A stretch of 58,049 bases of DNA. It comes from Candidatus Binatia bacterium. Lineage in GTDB: Bacteria; Desulfobacterota; Binatia; HRBIN30. The DNA is taken from positions 1 through 58,049 of the forward strand of contig CALAMI010000023.1 of NCBI GenBank assembly GCA_937925685.1, in the 5' to 3' direction. Shown here piece by piece: positions 36,774 to 45,740 of the stretch. The notes under the pieces were generated by a model, which saw only the letters and a program-made list of their open reading frames with translations, was not told the DNA's origin and made no database searches. Numbering within the stretch: the first letter of the stretch is position 1; each line of letters begins with the position of its first letter. Both the position numbers and the translations under genes were made by a program.

Positions 36774-38246
36774 ATGGCGAGGGAATTTTATGAGCGGCTG
36801 AGCGCGATGGATCGCTTTTTCCTCGACATCGAAGATAGCAACGTTCACATGCACGTGGGGGCCGCGGCCATTTTCGCTGGGGGGGAACTTCTTGGGGCTG
36901 ACGGTGGTTTGGATTTTCCGCGGGTCTTGAGCTTGGCGGAGCAAGTGGTCGGGGAAGTTCCTCGGCTTCGCCAAAAAATTCACATCGTGCCCGGCTTCGG
37001 GCATCCGGTGTGGCAAGACGATGATCGCTTCAACATTCATTTTCATGTCCGCCACACGGCTTTGCCTCACCCAGGGGACGAGCGACAGCTCAAGCGCTTG
37101 GTCGGCCGCATTCTCTCGCAGCAGCTCGACCGCGGCAAGCCCTTGTGGGAGCTGTGGCTTGTCGAAGGATTGGAAGGGAAACGCTTTGCCGTAATCAGCA
37201 AGGTCCATCACTGCATGATCGACGGTTTGGCGGGAGTCGGTCTGATGGAGCGGCTTCTCAGCCCCGAGCCTCGTCGGGCGTTGCCTGGGGTGGCCAAGCA
37301 TTGGCGTCCGCGACCACTTCCTTCTGACTGGGAGTTGTTTCTTCGAGAATGCGCGCATCGGGCTGGTTTGCTCGAGGGACTCTGGGATGTGGCGCGGACC
37401 GCTGTCCGTCATCCAACCGCTGCGCTGGAGCGGGGCTTGAGTCTGGGGGCGGGTATTTTCGAAGCGCTCGTTCGCGGTTTTTCCCCGGCCTCGGTCACGC
37501 CGCTGAACCGTCCCATCGGCCCGCACCGCCGCTTCGATTGGTTACGGTTGGACCTCGAAACCGTTCGGTCGATTGGGCAGCGCCTCGGTGGCACCGTGAA
37601 CGACGTGGCACTGACGCTGACGGCAGGCGGGCTGAGGACGCTGTTGTCTCGCCGAGGTGTCGACGTGGGTCAGCTCCGCTTCCGCGCCCTCGTGCCGGTG
37701 AGTATTCGCGGCGAAGGAGAAAAGGGGGCGCTCGGGAATCGAGTGTCTTTGCTGGTGGCGGAATTGCCGATTTCCGAAGCCGATCCCCTGCGTCGCTTTC
37801 GCCGAGTCCACGAAGAGACGGCTCGCCTCAAGAGTTCTATGCAAGCCCGGGGTGCGGCTGCACTGGAGGCGCTGAGTGACCGGACGATCGCCTCTTTGTT
37901 CGTGAGCTTCGCTCGTCTGGCGGCGACGACGCACTCGTACAACGTGACGGTAACCAACGTGCCGGGGCCGAGGCGCCCGCTTTACCTCCTCGGTTCCCGG
38001 ATGTTGGAGATTTACCCCGTGGTGCCGCTGTTCGAGAATCAAGCGCTGGGGGTGGCCTTGATGAGCTACGACGGCGGCCTTTTTTGGGGGTTCAATTCCG
38101 ACTGGGACGCGGTGCCCGATTTGCACGACTTCGTGGCTGCGGTCCAGCAAGAATACGGTGTCCTGCAAGCGCGCCTGCGCCGAAGCACGACCTCGGCTGC
38201 CCGCTCCAGGAGGCAAGTGGCCCGTGCGAGGACGGCAGGAAGTTAG
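36774..38246 (+). CDS. Wax ester synthase/diacylglycerol acyltransferase-like (WS/DGAT)
   Basis: A 490-residue protein of the WES/PDAT acyltransferase family, which esterifies fatty alcohols or diacylglycerol with acyl-CoA to make storage lipid. The catalytic HHxxxDG motif is present in KVHHCMIDGLAGVGLM, followed further on by the C-terminal family blocks TVNDVALTLTAGGLR and YNVTVTNVPGP. GGGGAGG precedes the ATG at 36774. Whether it makes wax esters or triacylglycerol cannot be told. Its end overlaps the GIY-YIG gene on the other strand by four bases. Confidence 0.93.
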   Translation: MAREFYERLSAMDRFFLDIEDSNVHMHVGAAAIFAGGELLGADGGLDFPRVLSLAEQVVGEVPRLRQKIHIVPGFGHPVWQDDDRFNIHFHVRHTALPHPGDERQLKRLVGRILSQQLDRGKPLWELWLVEGLEGKRFAVISKVHHCMIDGLAGVGLMERLLSPEPRRALPGVAKHWRPRPLPSDWELFLRECAHRAGLLEGLWDVARTAVRHPTAALERGLSLGAGIFEALVRGFSPASVTPLNRPIGPHRRFDWLRLDLETVRSIGQRLGGTVNDVALTLTAGGLRTLLSRRGVDVGQLRFRALVPVSIRGEGEKGALGNRVSLLVAELPISEADPLRRFRRVHEETARLKSSMQARGAAALEALSDRTIASLFVSFARLAATTHSYNVTVTNVPGPRRPLYLLGSRMLEIYPVVPLFENQALGVALMSYDGGLFWGFNSDWDAVPDLHDFVAAVQQEYGVLQARLRRSTTSAARSRRQVARARTAGS

Positions 38247-39361
38247 CTCCTCGAGAGAGGTAGGCCGCTTGGAAGCGCAGCTGCACGGGCTTGGACTTCC
38301 TCCCACACCGCGCCCATAGGGCGACCGCGTACCCGAACACTCCATAGGCGACCTTCGTCACTGCGGAGCCAGCGGTAGATAATCCACCGTCGGTCTAAGG
38401 CCGCCTGGTTGACAAAAGGAACTCGTCGCCCTGTCACTGCAAAAACGGCCCACAGGTCGCGGAACGCCCTTGGGAGATCCGGCCGAGGAATTTCCACGCT
38501 GCGAGCCACATCGCCCCGATGAATAGCCCAAAGCACGGCGTGCTCGGGTTCGACGGCCGGCTGAAGAATCAAAGCATCGTCTCCCGGGCGCACGGAAAGG
38601 GCGAGGGTCCGCTGCGCCGCCCGCACACGCAGCTCGCGCTCCAGTAAACGGCGTGCCCGCTCGAAGGCCAGCGCCTCAGCTCGCTGCGCGCGCTGCTGTT
38701 GCCACTGTCGCAAAGCCTGGTTCGACCCGGTCAGCGTACGCATGGCTTGCAAGACGGCCCGCCCGTAGGTCCCCGGGGTAACCTTGCCCAGACAAGGGGC
38801 AGAGCAGGTACGGATGTGGTAGCGCCAGCAAGCGCGCCCGCGATCGGCGCCAGGCAACGGATCGGCACAAGTCCGCAAGCCGAACGCATCGCAAATTTCC
38901 TCCAACGCCAAGCGCATTCGCCGACGGGCGGCAAATGGGCCCAAAAACGCACCTTTTTCGTCGAGTTCCGTGGTGAGTGTCAGGCGGGGAAAGGGTGCGT
39001 GAAAATCGATGCGAACGTAGGCGTAGCGCTCTGGATGGCGCATTCGCCGGTTGAACCGAGGTCGCAGCATTTGCACCAGTTCGAGTTCGCGCAACATGGC
39101 GGCAAAGTCGGAGCCCGTAAGCTCGAAGGTGACCGAAGCGGCGAAAAGCTGCACCATTTTTGCCTTGCGTCGTTCCGGTGTCCTGGAGGCGAAATAACTT
39201 TGCAAACGGCGCCGTAAGTTCTTGCTCTTGCCCACGTAAAGGGGCGCATGACTTGGATCCCGGAAAACATACACCCCCGGCTTCGTAGGAACCGCCGCGA
39301 ACAACGGGGCGTGTTCCGCTAGGGTCACGGTCCGCTCCCTCACCTCGTCTCCCCGTCCCAC
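38243..39361 (-). CDS. GIY-YIG nuclease related to UvrC/Cho
   Basis: A 372-residue protein. The N-terminal GIY-YIG domain has GVYVFRDPSHAPLYVGKSK and LRRRLQSYF, as in UvrC and the E. coli Cho nuclease. A Cys-containing region (RYHIRTCSAPCLG) follows, as in UvrC. The UVR motif, the C-terminal RNase H-like nuclease and the HhH domain of UvrC are absent, so only one incision activity is expected. It may make alternative 3' incisions in nucleotide excision repair, as Cho does. The remainder (about 240-372) is not recognised. Start GTG at 39361, or 39343, is uncertain. Confidence 0.85.
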   Translation of the reverse strand: MGRGDEVRERTVTLAEHAPLFAAVPTKPGVYVFRDPSHAPLYVGKSKNLRRRLQSYFASRTPERRKAKMVQLFAASVTFELTGSDFAAMLRELELVQMLRPRFNRRMRHPERYAYVRIDFHAPFPRLTLTTELDEKGAFLGPFAARRRMRLALEEICDAFGLRTCADPLPGADRGRACWRYHIRTCSAPCLGKVTPGTYGRAVLQAMRTLTGSNQALRQWQQQRAQRAEALAFERARRLLERELRVRAAQRTLALSVRPGDDALILQPAVEPEHAVLWAIHRGDVARSVEIPRPDLPRAFRDLWAVFAVTGRRVPFVNQAALDRRWIIYRWLRSDEGRLWSVRVRGRPMGAVWEEVQARAAALPSGLPLSRS

Positions 39362-39488
39362 AGCGCAATGCTAGTGGCAGCAAAGGGTAAACAATGCAAT
39401 GCCGGCCCGCAGCCATCGTCGCGGAACCCGAACGCCAATTGACTGCTCGGTAGAAGTCTGCATTGATGGCTCGCACGGAGGGCTGCCG

Positions 39489-39812
39489 ATGGGTTTGCGG
39501 ACACGATGGATGATGATGGGAGGGGCGGTGGCACTGTTTGCGTCCTTGGCCTGGGCACTCGACGGCGATGCCTTGTACAAGGAGAAGTGCGTCAAATGCC
39601 ATGGCGAAACCGGCAAGGGTGACACCCCGACCGGAAAGTCGATGAAGGTGCAGTCGATCGTGGGTGACCCTAAAGTGCTAGATGCCTCGGCCGAAGAGCT
39701 CGTCAAAGCCATTCGGACGAACAAGAAACACAAGGAGCCGGTGAAGAAAATGAGCGACGAGGAACTCGAGGCCGTGGTCCCGGTCATTAAAAGGCTAGCC
39801 GGAGCGAAATAG
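39489..39812 (+). CDS. Small periplasmic cytochrome c
   Basis: A 107-residue class I cytochrome c. A signal peptide (about 1-23, ending LAWA) precedes LYKEKCVKCHGETGKG with the CxxCH heme site. The axial Met is probably in VKKMSDEELEAVV. Composition after the heme is Lys-rich, fitting a soluble electron carrier. GGAGGGCTGCCG lies before the ATG at 39489; the frame's upstream part is not coding. Its redox partner is unknown. Confidence 0.9.
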   Translation: MGLRTRWMMMGGAVALFASLAWALDGDALYKEKCVKCHGETGKGDTPTGKSMKVQSIVGDPKVLDASAEELVKAIRTNKKHKEPVKKMSDEELEAVVPVIKRLAGAK

Positions 39813-40296
39813 CGGCCCTGCGAGGCTTGGGTAGAGGGGGAGCAGGGAGATGCAGACATCCCGATGAGGTTCCGTTTTCCCCCTCGTCGCCGTGAGCCGG
39901 GGAAGGCAACACCGCGGGTCACAGCGGCGCTGCCCTCCAGGGTTCGGCGGCGGGCCTCGCGCCCGGGAAACGTATGGGGCGCAAATGTGGCCGGTTCCCG
40001 AGCTCGGGCTATAGTTGCGCGAGCGGGGCGGCGCGATCGCTTGCGACTGCAAGCGAGTGCTCGGGATCCGAAGGCAGCCCGGGGATAGGAAGTTTCGTCG
40101 CGCCGAGCGGTGCCGCCGTGCCGAAAGCTAGCCTCTTGGAACCCCCTCCAACCTTTTGATGCCAAGCACGAAGCCCGGAGGCGAGCCGCAGCACTCTGCG
40201 GGAACGCCGCTACGCGACTGGCTGGGGCCGATGGCTACCGGGGAGCTCGGCGCGGTGGCGGCGAAGCAGTGCGGTCGCCGCCACCGTTCGCTGCCG
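39813..40296. other. Intergenic stretch between cytochrome c and aldehyde dehydrogenase
   Basis: About 480 bases between two converging genes. Several short open frames on both strands have no recognisable content, and no terminator with a T-tract is visible. Confidence 0.4.
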
Positions 40297-41664
40297 TTAG
40301 CGAAGGACCACGCTTTTAATGTTCGTAAATTCTTTAATGCCGTAAGTGCCGAGTTCTCTTCCGTAACCCGAGCGCTTCACCCCGCCGAAGGGTAGCCGGG
40401 GGTCCGAGTGAACCACGTCGTTAATGTGCACCACCCCAACGTCGAGCCGTGCGGCCAGTGCCTCTGCGCCCTTGCGGTTACGGGTCCAGATCGCCGCTCC
40501 TAGCCCGTAACGACTGGCGTTGGCCAATTGCACGGCATGCTCGGCGTCGCGGACAACCGTCACCGGGGCGACCGGTCCGAACACTTCTTCGTCGAAGGCC
40601 GGCATCCCTGGCCGAACGCGGGTAAGAATCGTCGGCGGGTAAAAGAAACCAGGGCGATCCAACGGCTTTCCCCCGAGCTCCAGTTTGGCGCCAAGACGAA
40701 GCGATTCCTCCACTTGGCGCTGCAGGGTGGAAACCAAGTCGGCACGTGCCAGCGGTCCCACGCGGGTATGCTCGTCGAAGGGGTCGCCCACTTCGAGTGC
40801 CGCCATGGCCCGCACGAACGCGGAGAGAAACTCGCGCGCCACGGCCTTTTCCACAAGAATCCGTTTGGCGGCAATGCAACTTTGGCCGGAGTTGATCGTC
40901 CGCGCCTCCGCGGCTTTCGTGGCAGCGCGTTCGAGGTCGGCGTCAGCCAACACAATAAAGGCGTCAGCGCCGCCAAGCTCGAGCACGCATTTTTTTACGT
41001 ATTGTCCCGCGAGCGCAGCAACTGCCTGCCCGGCACGCTCGCTTCCCGTGAGGGTTACCGCTGCCACCCGCGGATCGCCGATCAGTCGCCCCACGCGCTC
41101 ATTTTCCAGCAGCAACACCTGAAATAGACCGGCCTGAGCCCCGGCCCGCCGCCATAGCGCCTGGATCTCGAGAGCGCACATCGACACGTTCGCCGCATGT
41201 TTGAGAACCACAGTGTTGCCAGCTACCACCGCGCCTGCAGCGAAGCGAAACACCTGCCAGAAGGGGAAGTTCCAGGGCATGATCGCCAGGATCACCCCAA
41301 GCGGGTCGAAGCGAATGTAGCTGCGATTCGCTTCGGTGCTGATGCTCTCGGGTGCGAGGAACTTGGGGCCCTGTTCGGCGTAATAGTCGCACACCCAGGC
41401 GCACTTCTCGATTTCGGCGCGGGCCTGGGCTATGGGCTTGCCCATCTCGCGTACGACGAGGCGAGCCAACGGATCGCGCTGCCGACGCAACTCGGTAGCC
41501 ACGCGCCGCACTAGAGCGGCACGAAGTCCGATGGCTTGTTCGCGCCAATACCCGGCGCATTTCCACGCCCGGGCCAAAATTCGCTCCACGGTGGCATCGG
41601 AGTGCGCTTCGAAGGTGCGCAGCACCTCCCCAGTGCTGGGGCATACGGAAGTCAACGTGGTCAT
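40297..41664 (-). CDS. Aldehyde dehydrogenase (succinate-semialdehyde dehydrogenase-like)
   Basis: A 455-residue NAD(P)-dependent aldehyde dehydrogenase. The catalytic Cys lies in NSGQSCIAAKR and the general-base Glu in VLELGGADAF; MPWNFPFWQVFRF and LTGSERAGQAVA are cofactor blocks. The short length and AEIEKCAWVCDYYAEQ place it with the GabD/Sad-like group that oxidises succinate semialdehyde. The physiological aldehyde is not certain. Confidence 0.9.
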   Translation of the reverse strand: MTTLTSVCPSTGEVLRTFEAHSDATVERILARAWKCAGYWREQAIGLRAALVRRVATELRRQRDPLARLVVREMGKPIAQARAEIEKCAWVCDYYAEQGPKFLAPESISTEANRSYIRFDPLGVILAIMPWNFPFWQVFRFAAGAVVAGNTVVLKHAANVSMCALEIQALWRRAGAQAGLFQVLLLENERVGRLIGDPRVAAVTLTGSERAGQAVAALAGQYVKKCVLELGGADAFIVLADADLERAATKAAEARTINSGQSCIAAKRILVEKAVAREFLSAFVRAMAALEVGDPFDEHTRVGPLARADLVSTLQRQVEESLRLGAKLELGGKPLDRPGFFYPPTILTRVRPGMPAFDEEVFGPVAPVTVVRDAEHAVQLANASRYGLGAAIWTRNRKGAEALAARLDVGVVHINDVVHSDPRLPFGGVKRSGYGRELGTYGIKEFTNIKSVVLR

Positions 41665-41800
41665 GAACGTCTCTTAGCTGTTCGCGTCGCCGAGCTTCCA
41701 GGCGGGCGCCACTCGCCGCGAAAGGGTAGCGGCAGCGCACATACGCACCACGCCCCCTCTTTCTTCTCGCACCGGGCCAGAGTGCGTACGGATCCGGTGT

Positions 41801-42091
41801 TCAGCTCGATGTGCGGGCCACCGGCAAGCGCCAAACGCACTGCTCGCAGCAGCGTTCGCCTGCGGCACGGAGGGAGCACCACCGCACGGAACGAATCACG
41901 ATCCCGCTGCGATGCTCCTCGAGAACGTCTACGCGCGCGTGCTCGTTTCGCACCGGGCAGAGGAGACCCATGACAAATCTTCGGTCCGGCGCCGTTTCGG
42001 TGTCGCGCAGGAGGTAGAAGGCCAGTACCACCAAGGCCATCACCGCTGTGGTCACCAGGGCGACCAAAACACCGGCGTCCATCGACGTCAT
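41801..42091 (-). CDS. Small membrane-anchored Cys-rich protein, function unknown
   Basis: A 96-residue protein with one N-terminal helix (VLVALVTTAVMALVVLAFYLL), then a short domain with CPVRNEHARVDV, VRWCSL and CCEQC, which may form a metal or disulfide site. GGAGGTAGC lies just before the ATG at 42091, supporting translation. It is divergent from recC. I do not recognise the family. Confidence 0.6.
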   Translation of the reverse strand: MTSMDAGVLVALVTTAVMALVVLAFYLLRDTETAPDRRFVMGLLCPVRNEHARVDVLEEHRSGIVIRSVRWCSLRAAGERCCEQCVWRLPVARTSS

Positions 42092-42368
42092 CGCGAGCTA
42101 CCTCCAAAGCTTTTCTTCGCAGTAGCAGCCAACGTGCCCCGCCCATTGGTGGACTGTACCAGCACCGCGTGGCGGCCGGTCTTCCTGAAGATGAGAAAGC
42201 GAAGCTCCAGAATTCGCCTTTATGGAAGTGCGTCTGGCCGTAGCATGAGCGGCGCGGGGCGTGGCACCCGCGGGAGGGTGCCCCGATTCTCGCCGCAGCG
42301 AAGGTGGTGGACTAGCGAAGGGGCGAGGGCGTATTGCACGTTGGGAACTGCTAATTGGGCAGGGTGAT

Positions 42369-45300
42369 ATGAGCCTGAAATTGTATCGCGGCAATCGACT
42401 GGAAGACCTCGCCAAGAAGCTTTGTGAAGTCCTCGAGCGCTTGCCGCGGCACCCGTTCGAGACCCAGGTGATCGTGGTTCCTGGGAGCGGGATGGATCAG
42501 TGGCTTTCCATGCAACTCGCAGCGCACTTCGGGGTGTGGGCGAATGGCAAGTTTCCGTACCCGAGAAATTATTTCGAGTCCCTCTTCACCGCTGCGGGCC
42601 TGCCTGCCGACGAGGGTGGGGTTTTGTATCGCCCGAGGAATCTCGTTTGGGCAGTCGCAGCGGAACTCGAAGGGTTGCTGACTCTCCCGGCGTTCGCACC
42701 AGTACGAAGCTATCTCGAGCAAGTCGAGCACGGAGAGTTTCGCACCGAACAGGGCAGGTGCTCGAGTGCGTACATCGCCCTTTGCCAACGATTGGCCGAA
42801 TTGCTCGATGAGTACGTAGTCTACCGGCCAGACTGGGTGTACCGATGGGACGCCGGTCACAGCGACGCCGACGACTGGCAAGCCATTCTCTGGCGTCAGG
42901 TGGTTCGCCGACTGGGCGAAATCCACTTTACCGCGTGTGCCCAACAGTGGGTCAGGCGGCTTCGTGACGGGGGGGATGCAAACCTCCCCCGCGTCAGCAT
43001 GCTCTTTGGCATCGTCCACTTGCCGCCGCTGTATGTGCATCTCTTAGGGGAGCTTGCTCGGTACATTGACGTTCACTTGTTCGTGCCGAGCCCGTCGCCC
43101 GAGTACTGGGCAGAGATTCGTTCTCGCCGCCGCTATTGGCGCGAGCAGCTCGAGCATTGGGGCACGCTGGAAGGTGGCGAGGCGGAGCTGCAAGCGTACG
43201 AAGGCAATCCGTTGCTCGCCTCGCTTGGGCGGATGGGGGGAGAGTTCCAGGCTTTGCTGGAAAGCTGCCTGGATTACGAGGAGTACGCTTGTTACGCGCC
43301 GCCGGCAGAAAGCGCCGCGCTCGGGGTTCTGCAAGCGGATATTTACCATTTGCGGAGCCGACCTAGCACGCAGGCCCCCGCTCTCCCGCTGTCGCCGACG
43401 GATCGTTCCATCCGGGTGCATTCCTGCCACAGCCCCTTGCGAGAGCTCGAAGTGTTACGCGATCAGTTGCGCGCCTTACTGGAAGACGACCCGACGTTGC
43501 AGCCGGAAGACATCTTAGTTCTCTGTCCCGATCTACAAACTTACGGTCCGCTCATCGATGCGGTTTTCGGCAGCGATCGGGAAGCGCCTGGTCACATCCC
43601 TTGCACGGTTGCTGACCGAGCGGTACGAGCGAGCGAGCCGGCCATCGATGCATACTTTACCACCCTCGAGCTGCTGCAAGGGCGCGTCTCTGCCAGCGAG
43701 CTATTCGGTTGGTTGGCGTGCGACCCGGTGCGAGAGCGGTTCGGCTTTACCGCGTTGGAACTGGAGTGGGCGCGCACCTGGCTCGCGGGCGTCGGCGTGC
43801 GGTGGGGGATCGATGGTCGACACCGCCGAGACTTTGGATACCCGGAGTTCGAAGAGCACAGTTGGGCTTTTGCGCTGCGACGCATGTTGCTGGGCGTGGC
43901 GATGCCTCCGGATCCGAGCCGTTTGTTTTCTGGGGTTTCCCCTTACCCGGAAGCCGAGGGAGAAGGAGCCCAATTTGCCGGCAAGTTAGCGGAGCTCTGC
44001 GGGCGACTGTTTGCGTTGCGACCGGTGTTGCAGCAGCTTCACGAGCTGGTGGAATGGGCCACCATCCTGGATCGAGTGCGCCGAGAATTTATTGCCGAAG
44101 CCGATACCTATGCCGCTGCGCACGCTCACCTAAGGGAGGCCTTCTCCGAGCTCGCCGCAGGGGCGCAGCTCGGCCGCTTCGAGGGGTTGGTGTCCCTTGA
44201 CGCTGTGGTGCCTTGGTTAGCGAGAGCGGTCGAAGACCGGCGGTCAGGTGCGTTTGGGTTTCTGCGGGGCGGGGTGAACTTTTGTTCCTTGCGACTCAGT
44301 CAATGTATCCCTGCACGGGTGGTTTGCCTGATCGGCTTGAACGACGCCAGCTTTCCGCGCTCGGCGCCGGCCTCGCCGATGAACAAGGCGGCACAACGAC
44401 GCCGCCTTGGTGACCACGACCGCCGCGAAGAGGATCGCTTTCTGTTTTTGCAAGCGTTCCTCGCAGCCCGCGACTCCTTCATCATCACGTATGCGGGGCG
44501 CGACATCCGTAACAACAGCGAACGCCCTGCGGCTGTGGTGGTGGAGGAGTTGTTCGACGCCATCGATGGCAGCTTCGTGCCCCCGCACCCCAACAGCCGC
44601 GCTCGCGACATTGTGTTCCTTAGGCATCCATTGCAACCGTTCAGCCCCCGGTATTTCCAGGGCCACCCGGAGCTGGTGAGTTTTTCGCCGACACTGTGCG
44701 CCGGGGCACGCCAGTTGTTCGGCCACCGCAGCCCACCACCCAGGCCGGTGGACGGCCTTTTGCCCCGCCCCCGTGAGCGGGTCGTGACCCTGGAAGAACT
44801 GGCATCGTGGATGGAGCATGCACCGCTGGCGTTTTTGCAACAACGGCTGGGGGTGTACTTCGGCCCGGAAAGCGAGGGCCTGGAGGACGAACTGCCGCTC
44901 GAACTCGATGGTCTCGCCTCGTGGAATGTGGGGACGCAACTCCTGGAGTTGCGGGCGAAAGGCGTTCCGCCAGAAGAGACCTACGAAGTGCTACGGGCCA
45001 TGGGCAGCTTGCCACCTGGTCGGCTTGGCAGGCTGCTTTGGGAGAGAGTGTGCACCATGGCCGAGCCATTGTGGAGGCTCGTCGCCTCTTTGACCCAAGA
45101 GCAGCGCCTTCCCCCTGTAGAAGTAGACGTCGCTATCGGAGACTGGACCCTCGCCGGTACCTTGCGGCGGACTTGGCCAGTCGGCCAGGTGCTGTGGACG
45201 TTTTCTCGCCTGCGCGCCAACGTCATGGTCCGTGCTTGGGTGAGTCATTTGGCCCTGTGGGCTGTACGGTTGCGTCAAGACCTGCCACTGCCCGGAGCGA

Positions 45301-45740
45301 CATTCCTCATTGGCCGCAACGACAAGGACGAGGCGCGACTCCTCGAGTTTCTTCCTTGCGGCGAGGCTTTGCGCCTCCTCGAAGAACTGCTGGAACTATA
45401 CGAACTCGGGTTGCGCTATCCCGTACCGCTCGTTGCTTTGTCGGCTGCAGAGTACGTGGAGCGAGTCAACCAGGGCAAACCAGAAGGGGAGGCGCGAAGT
45501 CGGGCCGACGCGCTGCTTCAAGGCGTTTGGCAACAAAACATCCCGGAGCGTTACAAGCTGGCTTCCTTGCTGCTTTACCGCGTGACGAGCCCAAGCTTGA
45601 ACGATTTGGAAGCGGAGCGACCGGGAGACGTTCCGCCGTTTTCCGCTCTCGCGAGCCGAGTGATCGGGGCCATGGAGCCTTACCTGCGACAAGCCCAAGA
45701 ACAACCGGGTCACTGGAAAGAGGAACCATCCTACCCATGA
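42369..45740 (+). CDS. recC: RecC, exodeoxyribonuclease V gamma subunit
   Basis: A 1123-residue RecC, which splits duplex ends and recognises Chi in the RecBCD complex. VIVVPGSGMDQWLSMQLA near the start, FGIVHLPPLYVHLLGEL, and CSLRLSQCIPARVVCLIGLNDASFPR are family blocks. The helicase-like fold lacks a functional Walker A, as expected. The ATG at 42369 matches RecC N-termini; the frame extends to 42261. Its stop overlaps recB as ATGA. Confidence 0.94.
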   Translation: MSLKLYRGNRLEDLAKKLCEVLERLPRHPFETQVIVVPGSGMDQWLSMQLAAHFGVWANGKFPYPRNYFESLFTAAGLPADEGGVLYRPRNLVWAVAAELEGLLTLPAFAPVRSYLEQVEHGEFRTEQGRCSSAYIALCQRLAELLDEYVVYRPDWVYRWDAGHSDADDWQAILWRQVVRRLGEIHFTACAQQWVRRLRDGGDANLPRVSMLFGIVHLPPLYVHLLGELARYIDVHLFVPSPSPEYWAEIRSRRRYWREQLEHWGTLEGGEAELQAYEGNPLLASLGRMGGEFQALLESCLDYEEYACYAPPAESAALGVLQADIYHLRSRPSTQAPALPLSPTDRSIRVHSCHSPLRELEVLRDQLRALLEDDPTLQPEDILVLCPDLQTYGPLIDAVFGSDREAPGHIPCTVADRAVRASEPAIDAYFTTLELLQGRVSASELFGWLACDPVRERFGFTALELEWARTWLAGVGVRWGIDGRHRRDFGYPEFEEHSWAFALRRMLLGVAMPPDPSRLFSGVSPYPEAEGEGAQFAGKLAELCGRLFALRPVLQQLHELVEWATILDRVRREFIAEADTYAAAHAHLREAFSELAAGAQLGRFEGLVSLDAVVPWLARAVEDRRSGAFGFLRGGVNFCSLRLSQCIPARVVCLIGLNDASFPRSAPASPMNKAAQRRRLGDHDRREEDRFLFLQAFLAARDSFIITYAGRDIRNNSERPAAVVVEELFDAIDGSFVPPHPNSRARDIVFLRHPLQPFSPRYFQGHPELVSFSPTLCAGARQLFGHRSPPPRPVDGLLPRPRERVVTLEELASWMEHAPLAFLQQRLGVYFGPESEGLEDELPLELDGLASWNVGTQLLELRAKGVPPEETYEVLRAMGSLPPGRLGRLLWERVCTMAEPLWRLVASLTQEQRLPPVEVDVAIGDWTLAGTLRRTWPVGQVLWTFSRLRANVMVRAWVSHLALWAVRLRQDLPLPGATFLIGRNDKDEARLLEFLPCGEALRLLEELLELYELGLRYPVPLVALSAAEYVERVNQGKPEGEARSRADALLQGVWQQNIPERYKLASLLLYRVTSPSLNDLEAERPGDVPPFSALASRVIGAMEPYLRQAQEQPGHWKEEPSYP

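Noticed and set aside
44807..45736. N-terminal extension of the recB frame by about 310 residues
   Set aside because: It lies wholly inside recC in another frame, has Arg-rich composition, and the ATG at 45737 gives both the standard RecB start and an ATGA overlap.
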